This document shows, in pieces, positions 32,972 through 40,447 of a stretch of 64,000 nucleotides of DNA. The DNA is from Amycolatopsis mongoliensis (GTDB lineage: Bacteria; Actinomycetota; Actinomycetes; Mycobacteriales; Pseudonocardiaceae). The stretch is from contig NZ_CP127295.1 of the NCBI RefSeq assembly GCF_030285665.1, positions 8,308,001-8,372,000 on the forward strand, given 5' to 3'. The position numbers were made by a program, and so were the translations under genes. The notes under the pieces are model-generated. The model did no database searches and was not told where the DNA came from. It saw only the letters and a list, made by a program, of their open reading frames with translations. The stretch's first letter is position 1. The number at the start of each line of letters is the position of its first letter.

Positions 32972-33673
32972 TCACTCCTCGATGGCGCCGCCGACCGCCC
33001 GCAGGTGCACGCGGAAGGTCAGCCCCGGATCGGCTTCCCGCGCGGCGAGGAAGTCGGCGAAGCGGACCTGGTCCCGCAGCGGCTCGCCGGCCCGGATCCG
33101 CTCGGCCTGGCGGCGTTCGGTGTCGCGGATGCCCTCGGCGAGGGTGAACAGCTCGTCCGCGCGATCCAGCGGGAGGAAGACGACGCCGTCGTCGTCGCCG
33201 GCGACCAGGTCCGACGGCCCGATCCGCCACGTGCCGACGACGGCTTCGGCGAGCCCGCCCTCGATGCGCGGGCCGAGGCTCAGCGGACCGGTGGGGATCG
33301 AGCCGAGGCTGAACACCGGCAGGCCGATCGCGCGGATGTCGGCGGTGTCGCGGTGCAGGCCCCAGATCACGACCCCGGCGAGCCCGGCCGCGCGCGCTTC
33401 GAGGACGACGAGGTCGCCGACGCAGCTTTCGTCGAGGCGGCCACCGTTGTCGACCACCAGCACCCCGCCGGCGACGGCGTGCTCGAAGGCCTCCAGGAAG
33501 ACGTCGACGCTGCCGACGTGCCGCGCCGGGACCGCCGGCCCGAGCACGCGGGCGCCGGGCACCACCGCGCGCGTCGGCGCCGGGGCGCAGCGCACCGGGA
33601 GGCCGGCGCGGATGCACGCGTCCGCGAGGTGGGCGGTGGTGAGGGTTTCGAAGCGCTGAACGAGGTCTTCCAT
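32972..33673 (-). CDS. RraA-family protein (aldolase/demethylase-like)
   Basis: A 233-residue RraA-fold protein. The hallmark GDDDGVVFLP and the upstream VVDNGGR and LVVLEARAAGLAGVVIWG-type segments are present. Members are 4-hydroxy-4-methyl-2-oxoglutarate/oxaloacetate lyases or, in Enterobacteria, RNase E inhibitors; the aldolase-type role is more likely here. It lies 9 bases upstream of no other metabolic gene, but shares the strand with CutA, which is 9 bases further upstream. Confidence 0.85.
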   Translation of the reverse strand: MEDLVQRFETLTTAHLADACIRAGLPVRCAPAPTRAVVPGARVLGPAVPARHVGSVDVFLEAFEHAVAGGVLVVDNGGRLDESCVGDLVVLEARAAGLAGVVIWGLHRDTADIRAIGLPVFSLGSIPTGPLSLGPRIEGGLAEAVVGTWRIGPSDLVAGDDDGVVFLPLDRADELFTLAEGIRDTERRQAERIRAGEPLRDQVRFADFLAAREADPGLTFRVHLRAVGGAIEE

Positions 33674-33682
33674 GCTCCGAAT

Positions 33683-34006
33683 CTAGCCAGCGGATTCGGC
33701 CGTCAGCCAGGCCAGGTAGTCGGCGCTGCCGCCTTCGATCGGCGTCGCGATCACCTCGGGCAGGTCGTAGCCGTGCAGCTGCCGGAGCCGCTCGGTCAGC
33801 GCGGCCACCCGGCCGGCGGTCGTCTTGATCTCGACGCGCCACTCCCGGTCGGTCCGCACCTCGCCCTCCCAGCGGTACACGCTGGTCACCGGCCCGACGA
33901 CCTGCGCGCAGGCGCCCAGCCGCTCCTCGATCGCCTTCGCGGCCAGCTCCCGGGCCGCGGTCTCGGAGTCGGTCGTGGACGTCACGATCACGTGCTCTGC
34001 CGCCAT
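33683..34006 (-). CDS. cutA: CutA1-type divalent ion tolerance protein
   Basis: A 107-residue CutA1 protein with the canonical order: VIVTSTTDSETAARELA, ERLGACAQVVGPVTSVYRWEGEV, EWRVEIKTTAGR and YDLPEVIATPIEGGSADYLAWL. CutA forms a very stable trimer, linked to copper tolerance and signalling by loose genetics only. It is followed after 9 bases by the RraA gene and may be co-transcribed. Confidence 0.92.
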   Translation of the reverse strand: MAAEHVIVTSTTDSETAARELAAKAIEERLGACAQVVGPVTSVYRWEGEVRTDREWRVEIKTTAGRVAALTERLRQLHGYDLPEVIATPIEGGSADYLAWLTAESAG

Positions 34007-34248
34007 GCCGCGAGGTTACCGCCGGCGCAGGCGGTGCATCGCGAGCGCGCCGGCAGCGCGCTGCCCGCGATCAGTGTCCGCGGCGGGACACGCTCCGATT
34101 GCGCCGGATCGGCCCCTCGGTGGCAACCGGGCCCGACGGTGGCCGGGCCGGCCCCCGAACCGCACGCGCCGACCCGGCCCCCTCGCCCGGCGGCCTCGCC
34201 CCGGGCCGGCCGCCGCGGATCCCCTTGCGCCGCCGGGAACCTCCCCCG

Positions 34249-35832
34249 CTACGGCGTGGGCTTCGCGCTCGTCGTGGTCGTCGGCGTGGTGGTCGTCGTC
34301 GGAGTGGTCGTCCGCGTCGGCGTCGTCGTCCGGGGCGGGGTCTTGCGCCGGGTCGTCACCGGTGGGTTCGTGTGCGGGGCCGCCACCGTCACGTGCGTCG
34401 TCGCCGGGGTCTCCGGGGACGGCACCGTCACCAGCGTAGGTGTCTCGGTCGCCGAACTCGTCGCCGGTGGTGTGCCGCCCGCCGGGCTGCCACCCGAGCT
34501 GCTCACCGCGACCGCCACGCCGCCGATCGCCACCACCGCGACCGCGCACAGCCCCACGACGACCCCGCGGCGCGAGGCCCGCCGGCCCGGGCTCGCGTCG
34601 GTCTTGACGCGGCCCAGCGACGGCGGCGGTGCGCCCGCGCCGAACCCGGGCGTCGCCAGCTCGCGCGTCTCCTCGCGCGGCGCCGGCACGCGCGGGACCG
34701 GAGGCTGCGGGACCGGGGGCGGCGGCACGGGCCGGATCGCCGGCTGGGAGCGCGTCGCCTGGACCAGACCGGACCGGCCCGAGGCCAGCGCCGCGGCGCC
34801 GAGCGCGACCCCGTACTTCGGGTGGATGTCGACCGCCGTCGGGCGGCCCAGCTCGGCCGAGACGAGCTGGGACACCAGCGGGATCCGCGACGAGCCGCCG
34901 ACCAGCAGCACCGCCCCGAGGTCGGCCGGCCGCAGGGTGGCCGAGCGCAGCGCGCGGTGCAGCGAACCGATCGTCGCGGTGATCGACGGGCGGATCATCT
35001 CCTCGAACTCGCCGCGGGTCAGCCGCACCTCCGTCTGCACCGACGGCAGCAGCACCGGGATCGCCGTCTCGGTGTCGGCCGACAACGCCTCCTTCGCCAG
35101 CACGCACTCCTGGCGCAGCCGCACGACCGCGGCCACCGCACCCGCGTCGTCCGGGTCGATCTGCGACAGCTTCCCGTCGAGCGCCCGGTCGACGTGCCCG
35201 AACACGGCCTCGTCGAAGTCGACCCCGCCGAGGCCCTCGATGCCCTCCGGAGTACCGAGGATCTCGAAGCCGCTGCCGCGCTTGCGCAGCACGGTCGCGT
35301 CGAACGTGCCGCCGCCGAGGTCGTACACCGCGACGACGGCGCCGTCGTCCAGCCGCTCCTGGGCCGCGTAGTGCGCCGCCGCCGCTTCGGGCTCGGTGAT
35401 CAGGCCGACGTGGTCGATCCCGGTCAGCCGCGGCACCTGCTCGAACAACTCGCGCTTGTACGGCCCCCAGTTCGCCGGGTGCGTCAGCGTGATCCGGTCG
35501 GGACGGCCGCCCTGCTGCCCGGCGACCGTCCGCACCACGTACCCGAGCAGGTGCGCCATCAGCGATGCCACCGAATGCGGTGCGCCGCCGAGCAGCACCG
35601 GCGTCGGGTCGCCGAGACGCCGCTTGAACTCGCGCGCCACGCGGTCCGGTTCGACGGCCGCGCGCCGGCTCGCCGCGTCCCCGACCAGCACGCTGCCGTC
35701 GGCCCGCAGCAGCACCACCGACGGGATGGCCGCCGTGCGGTCGCCCAGCGACACCATTTCGACGTGGCCGGCGCTGTCGACGGCGGCAGCCGTGAAGGTC
35801 GTGCCGAGGTCGATGCCCAGTCCGTAGCCCAT
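34249..35832 (-). CDS. Membrane-anchored Hsp70 ATPase without substrate-binding domain
   Basis: A 527-residue Hsp70-family protein. Residues 1-360 form the actin-like ATPase domain: GIDLGTTFT (5-14), VYDLGGGTFDATVL (169-182) and VLLVGGSSRIPLV (308-320). In place of the peptide-binding domain there is a Pro-rich linker (365-405), one membrane helix (about 423-444) and an extracellular Thr/Pro-rich tail of ~80 residues. The ATPase is therefore cytoplasmic and tethered to the membrane, perhaps sensing the wall through the tail. The ATG is preceded by GGAGG, 1 base after the stop of the acidic-protein gene. It is the last gene of the dynamin operon. Confidence 0.88.
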   Translation of the reverse strand: MGYGLGIDLGTTFTAAAVDSAGHVEMVSLGDRTAAIPSVVLLRADGSVLVGDAASRRAAVEPDRVAREFKRRLGDPTPVLLGGAPHSVASLMAHLLGYVVRTVAGQQGGRPDRITLTHPANWGPYKRELFEQVPRLTGIDHVGLITEPEAAAAHYAAQERLDDGAVVAVYDLGGGTFDATVLRKRGSGFEILGTPEGIEGLGGVDFDEAVFGHVDRALDGKLSQIDPDDAGAVAAVVRLRQECVLAKEALSADTETAIPVLLPSVQTEVRLTRGEFEEMIRPSITATIGSLHRALRSATLRPADLGAVLLVGGSSRIPLVSQLVSAELGRPTAVDIHPKYGVALGAAALASGRSGLVQATRSQPAIRPVPPPPVPQPPVPRVPAPREETRELATPGFGAGAPPPSLGRVKTDASPGRRASRRGVVVGLCAVAVVAIGGVAVAVSSSGGSPAGGTPPATSSATETPTLVTVPSPETPATTHVTVAAPHTNPPVTTRRKTPPRTTTPTRTTTPTTTTTPTTTTSAKPTP

Positions 35833-35833
35833 G

Positions 35834-37075
35834 TCAGCCTCCGCCGCCGGTGTGCACGTGGTCAAAAGTCGGGTGCTCGTCCGGAACCTGCTCCGGTTCC
35901 CCGAGGTGGTCTTCGTGCCCCGGCGGACCGGGTGGCTCCACCGGGGGCAGGTCGTGCGGCTCCGGCGGCGGGTCGTCCGGCGGCGGGCCCGCGGCCGGTA
36001 CGGGGTCCGGCTCCGGCCGGTGGCCGGGCTCCGGCTCGGGGTGCCGCGGCGGCTCGAACGGGTGTTCCTTCTCCGCGGGGTGCGGCCGGGTGCCCGTGAC
36101 CTCACCGGCGTCGTGGTGGGCCGGCTCGCGGTCGGTGGCGAAACTGTGCTTCACCACCGGGTGCTCGGCGAGCGAGTTCGACGCCGCCAGCGTCGTCGTC
36201 TCGACCGCGATCGGCAGCGGCGCCGGAGCGTCCACTGTGGACGGCTGACGGCTGAACGTCACGACCGGCGGCGACGCCGGACCGGGCATCGAGGGCGCCG
36301 GGGCCGTGACCGACGCGGTCACCGTGGCCCCGCGGCCCTTGTCGGCGATCACCTCGGTCTGGTGGATGGTCGGCCCGGCCGGCTCGCCGAAGGGGTCCTC
36401 GGCCGTGGCCTGCTCGTCCACGCCGACCTCGACGTCGATCCCCGGCGGGCCGGCCTCGGCCTCGTCGAGGACGACCGTCTCCTCCTGGAACACCTCGATG
36501 TCGCCGTGCCCCGGTGCGTCGGGTGTGAGTTCGTAGGTCAGCGAACCCTCGTGCTCGACGGTGATCGTGCCGTCCGCGTTTTCGTGGATCACGATGTCGG
36601 CGTCCTGGACGACGTCGATGTCCGTGTCGCCCGGTGTCCCGTCGCCGGGCACGACGAGGTGCTGGTGGTCGACATACACCTCGTCGTGGCCGTGGTTGTG
36701 CACCACGAACCGCTCGGTCGCGTCGATGACGAAGTTGCCGAACTCGTCTTCCCGGACGTCGATCTGCTCGAACTCCTCGACGGTCGGCAGGTCCTCCAGC
36801 GGCGCGCCGTCGGTGGTCTCCGGGTGCCACACCGTGCCGGTCCGCGCCTCGACGGAACCGTCCTCGCCCCGGGTGACGGTGCTGGTCTCGACGTGGGGCA
36901 CGTACTCGTGGGCGGGAGCGTCGTGCGGGGTCTCCGCGGCGGCCGGTTCCGGCCGGGGCGGGGGCGCCGACGCGCCGGGCGATCCCGGCGTGAGCAGGTT
37001 GCCGGCCACCTCCGACGCGACGGCGCCGGCGACGGCCGTGGCCGCGCGCTTGATCTTCTTCGGCAGCTCGTTCAC
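35834..37075 (-). CDS. Acidic protein of the dynamin/Hsp70 operon
   Basis: A 413-residue, strongly acidic protein I do not recognise. A short basic start (VNELPKKIKRAA) with a small helix is followed by ~150 residues of repeated beta-like strands rich in Asp, Glu and His (for example FVVHNHGHDEVYVDHQHLVV, then IVIHENADGTITVEHEG). The C-terminal ~130 residues are Pro/Glu/His-rich and probably disordered. It may bind divalent metal or a basic partner. The GTG start overlaps the IniC-like stop (GTGA) and has GGAGG 7 bases upstream, so it is translationally coupled. Confidence 0.78.
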   Translation of the reverse strand: MNELPKKIKRAATAVAGAVASEVAGNLLTPGSPGASAPPPRPEPAAAETPHDAPAHEYVPHVETSTVTRGEDGSVEARTGTVWHPETTDGAPLEDLPTVEEFEQIDVREDEFGNFVIDATERFVVHNHGHDEVYVDHQHLVVPGDGTPGDTDIDVVQDADIVIHENADGTITVEHEGSLTYELTPDAPGHGDIEVFQEETVVLDEAEAGPPGIDVEVGVDEQATAEDPFGEPAGPTIHQTEVIADKGRGATVTASVTAPAPSMPGPASPPVVTFSRQPSTVDAPAPLPIAVETTTLAASNSLAEHPVVKHSFATDREPAHHDAGEVTGTRPHPAEKEHPFEPPRHPEPEPGHRPEPDPVPAAGPPPDDPPPEPHDLPPVEPPGPPGHEDHLGEPEQVPDEHPTFDHVHTGGGG

Positions 37076-38547
37076 GACAAGACCTCCGCCCTGGCTTCGC
37101 TGAGCAGGATTCCTTCGCAGGTGCGCACCAGTACGCGGGCCGCGTCGCGGACGTCGCGCGGGGACGCGGGGTGCTCGGCGCGCCGCTGCCACCTCAGCAG
37201 CTGCGCGCCGAGCGCCTGCCGGATCGCGGCGCGGCCCGCGTTCCCCGGCAGGTTCAGCCGGCTCGGCACGTCCACCCCGGCCGCGCCGAGCAGCCGTTCC
37301 GCGTCGCGGGCCTCGTCGGAGGTGAAGAGCACGACGCCGAGCCGGATCGAGTCGATCAGCTGGATCTCGGCGAACTCGTGCGCGCCCGCGACGATCCGCT
37401 CCCATTCGTGCAGCAGCCCGCCCGTGCGGTCCGGGTAGGCGCGCAACACCAGTTCCGCCGCCTGCAGCGCCGAACGCGCCTTCAGCACGTCGGCTCGCGC
37501 GGCGAACTGGGTGGTCAGCAGGGACCGCAGCCGGTGCAGGCCGCTGCGGGCCAGCAGCTCGCCCGACAGCGCCCGCGCGCCGGTCACCAGGCCGCCGCGG
37601 GTCAGTTCGACGGCCAGCCGGACGCCGAACAGGCCGTAGCGCGCCAGGAGCTCGGCGCGTTCGGCCGCCGGGACGTCCGCTTCGGACTCCGCGCGGACGA
37701 GCCGGTCGGCCGACGTCAGCAGCCGCGCCACCTCGGCCTCCGGCGCGGCGGCCAGCAGCCGGAACGCGCGGTACTCGGACTCCTTCAGCGACGCGGCGGA
37801 GCTGGCCAGCAGGCCGGCCACCGGGACCACGGTCTGGCAGAGCCCGCGGACGCGGGAGTCGCGGGCGTAGCGGTCGGCGATCTTCGCCGCCGAGTCGAGC
37901 GCGTCGGTCCGCGCGTGCCCGACCTCGTCGGCCCGCGACAGCACGCCGATCGTGTTCACCGGGCGCCGCTGCGCCGGGTCGTCGTGGAAGGCGTCGAGGA
38001 ACCGGACGTCGTCGCCGTGGACGTGGCGCATCAGGTAGACCACGGCGTCCGCGGTGCCGACGCCGTCGCCCTCGGGGACCAGCGCCACCTCGGTGCGTTC
38101 GGAGACCGCCGAGCGCGCCGAGCCCAGCCCGGGCGTGTCGATCAGCGTCATCGCCCGCAGTGCCGGCGACGGCCAGTCGACGACGAGCCGGTCGACGTCG
38201 TCGGGCGCCACGCCGAGCTCGAGGCCGAGCGTGCCGGACAGGCGCCCGAACGGCAGCTGGCGCGGCATCCCGCGGACCGGGTGCAGCATGATCCGGTAGG
38301 TCGGGCCGTTGCGGTACCAGGTGACGACGCGGGTGCACTCCCCCGCGTCCGTCGCCGCCAGCTCCTGGCCGACGAGCGCGTTGAGCAGGGTGGACTTGCC
38401 GGCCTTGACGCGCCCGGCGATGGCGACGCGCAGCGGTTCGGCCAGCCGGGCGGCGATCTGCCGCAGCTGCGGCTCGGCCGGCGTGCCGGCGTACCCGGCG
38501 CACGCGCGGGCGACGAACCCGCGGACCTGGACGTAGAGCGGGGTCAT
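37072..38547 (-). CDS. IniC-like dynamin-family GTPase
   Basis: A 491-residue dynamin-superfamily protein. GTPase motifs: P-loop GRVKAGKST (45-53), the switch Thr in GECTRV (T72), DTPG (137-140) and SRAD (204-207). The C-terminal half is helical and lacks a clear membrane hairpin, as in mycobacterial IniC. It overlaps both neighbours by 4 bases (IniA-like upstream, acidic protein downstream). By analogy with IniA/IniC it would help remodel the cell membrane under envelope stress. Confidence 0.85.
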   Translation of the reverse strand: MTPLYVQVRGFVARACAGYAGTPAEPQLRQIAARLAEPLRVAIAGRVKAGKSTLLNALVGQELAATDAGECTRVVTWYRNGPTYRIMLHPVRGMPRQLPFGRLSGTLGLELGVAPDDVDRLVVDWPSPALRAMTLIDTPGLGSARSAVSERTEVALVPEGDGVGTADAVVYLMRHVHGDDVRFLDAFHDDPAQRRPVNTIGVLSRADEVGHARTDALDSAAKIADRYARDSRVRGLCQTVVPVAGLLASSAASLKESEYRAFRLLAAAPEAEVARLLTSADRLVRAESEADVPAAERAELLARYGLFGVRLAVELTRGGLVTGARALSGELLARSGLHRLRSLLTTQFAARADVLKARSALQAAELVLRAYPDRTGGLLHEWERIVAGAHEFAEIQLIDSIRLGVVLFTSDEARDAERLLGAAGVDVPSRLNLPGNAGRAAIRQALGAQLLRWQRRAEHPASPRDVRDAARVLVRTCEGILLSEARAEVLS

Positions 38548-40385
38548 CGCGTCACCGCCGGGACGGGCTTGGGCGCACTGCGCAGGGTGAGTTCGTCGGC
38601 GCGGCGGCCGAGCACTTCGAGGGCTTCGATGTCGGCTTCGAGGCGTTTGAGCTCGGCCGCTGCGGTGTCGTCCTCGACGACCGCCTTCTTCGCGTTCGCC
38701 AGTGCTTCGGTGAGGGACCGCTGCAGTTCTTCGACGCGCGCGCTGTAGGCGTCGCGGAGTTCCCTTTGGACGGTCCGCATCGCGTCGCGGGAGTCCTTGC
38801 CGACCTGGAGGTTGAATTCGTCGACGAACCGACGCACAGCGGTCTTGGCCAGGCCGCGGCGCTTTTCCAGCTGCCGCTTGCGTTCGTCGAGGAAACCGGA
38901 GCGGCCCATGAGCAGGCCGGCGGCGACGCCGAACGGCGTGGGGATGGCCAGCGCGGCCATCTTCGTGAGCATGGAGAACATCAGGAAGCCGCTGTAGGCC
39001 TTCTGGAACGCGGCCATCCCGGTGGTGCCGCGGGTCTTGACGCCGGTGAACGACGAGTCGATGTCGATCTCCTCGACGACCTGGACCGGCGCCTGCACCT
39101 CGCGCGGCAGCACGGCCTGGGACTCGGCGAGCTCGAAGTGCTCGGCGACGCGGGACGCGAGACCGCGGGCCTGCTTGACGAAGGTCGCGTAGTTCTCGAG
39201 CGTCTCGTTCGCGAGGCGCTGGCGCAGCCACTTCTCGAACTCGGCCCAGTTCTTGGCCGGGTCGCCCTCTTCGATGGCCTCTTCGGCCTCGTGCAGCACA
39301 CCGCGGGAGCGGGCGCGCAGGTCGTAGTCCACATCGGACGAAATGTCGGCGAAGCCGTCGAAGAGCAGCTGCTGCCACTTCGCGGACTGGCTGCGCAGCG
39401 CGTCGACGCGGTCGTTGACCCGGTTCAGTTCCGCGACGAGCGCGGCGGACTGCTCGGGGTGGGCGAGCGCGGTGCGGCGGGCGCGCAGGGCGGCGTGCAG
39501 CTGGCCGACCGCGGACCCGACGTGCAGGCCGACGGCGTTGAGCGCGGATCGTTCGGCGTCGCCGACCACCCCCTGCAGCCGCTTGACCAGCTGCGGGAAG
39601 CCGGATTCGACGTTCATCTGCTGGTCGGCCGAGCGGGCGGCGACGGTGCGCAGCTCCGAGGAGACGGCGACGGTGTCGATGGCGATCCCGCAGGCTTCGA
39701 GGTGTCCGGCGTTGAGCTCGAGGATCCGCCGCCACTGCGGGTAGAGGTCGGTCTTGGTGAGGACGAAGAAGACCGTCGGGCAGAGTTCCTTCACCGTCCG
39801 GAGGAACCGCAGTTCGGCGGCGGTGAGTTCCTGCGAGGCGTCGGAGAGGAAGAGGACGGCGTGCGCCCGCGGCAGCGAGCTGACGGTGACGGCGTTGTGC
39901 AGCGAACCGAGCCCGCCGACGCCCGGGGTGTCGACCAGCACCAGCCCGCCGGAGAGCAGCTGGCGGCTGATCGACGCGGTGACGGATCTCAGCTTGCGGA
40001 GGTTGCCGGGGTTCCCGGCTTCACTCACGTGGGACGGAAGATCTTCGAGGGAGATCCGCTCGGTCCACGGCGGCGACGACGGGTCGGCCGGCTCGTAGGT
40101 CGCCAGGGCCCCGGACTCCGGCGCGTAACGGACGACGGTCGGCACCGCGGTCGCGATGTCGTCGTCGACCGGGCAGATCTTGGCGGTCAGCAGGGCGTTG
40201 ATCAGAGAACTCTTGCCCTGCTTGAACTCCCCGACGACGTAGACGGTGACGTCGGGCTCGGACAGCAGGCGCCGGGCGTCGGTGAGGCGCTGGACGAGAT
40301 CGTCCCGCCCGTAGGCCTTCGCTCCCTTGACGGCGAGGTCGAGGGTGTCGAGGGCGATGTGCCCCCCGCCGCTCGGCTCCTGCAT
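38544..40385 (-). CDS. IniA-like dynamin-family GTPase
   Basis: A 613-residue bacterial dynamin. GTPase motifs: P-loop GEFKQGKSS (52-60), switch Thr in DIATAVPT, DTPG (152-155), TKTD (210-213). Two helical bundles follow, with a hydrophobic hairpin at about 460-495 (FLMFSMLTKMAALAIPTPFG) as the likely membrane paddle, then a C-terminal coiled coil (500-600). This is the layout of mycobacterial IniA, a membrane-fission dynamin induced by cell-wall drugs. It lies 62 bases downstream of the repeat-protein gene and overlaps the IniC-like gene by 4 bases. Confidence 0.9.
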   Translation of the reverse strand: MQEPSGGGHIALDTLDLAVKGAKAYGRDDLVQRLTDARRLLSEPDVTVYVVGEFKQGKSSLINALLTAKICPVDDDIATAVPTVVRYAPESGALATYEPADPSSPPWTERISLEDLPSHVSEAGNPGNLRKLRSVTASISRQLLSGGLVLVDTPGVGGLGSLHNAVTVSSLPRAHAVLFLSDASQELTAAELRFLRTVKELCPTVFFVLTKTDLYPQWRRILELNAGHLEACGIAIDTVAVSSELRTVAARSADQQMNVESGFPQLVKRLQGVVGDAERSALNAVGLHVGSAVGQLHAALRARRTALAHPEQSAALVAELNRVNDRVDALRSQSAKWQQLLFDGFADISSDVDYDLRARSRGVLHEAEEAIEEGDPAKNWAEFEKWLRQRLANETLENYATFVKQARGLASRVAEHFELAESQAVLPREVQAPVQVVEEIDIDSSFTGVKTRGTTGMAAFQKAYSGFLMFSMLTKMAALAIPTPFGVAAGLLMGRSGFLDERKRQLEKRRGLAKTAVRRFVDEFNLQVGKDSRDAMRTVQRELRDAYSARVEELQRSLTEALANAKKAVVEDDTAAAELKRLEADIEALEVLGRRADELTLRSAPKPVPAVTR

Positions 40386-40447
40386 GACCGCTCCTCGGTG
40401 CTTTCTTGCCTCAGTGCTTTCTTGCTTGGTTTCCCGCTGACGCCGGC

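Noticed and set aside
30614..35371. 1585-codon open frame on the plus strand
   Set aside because: It runs antisense through the kinase, response regulator, DUF6292, RraA, CutA and Hsp70 genes; it exists because of high GC content and shows low-complexity Arg/Pro/Ala composition.
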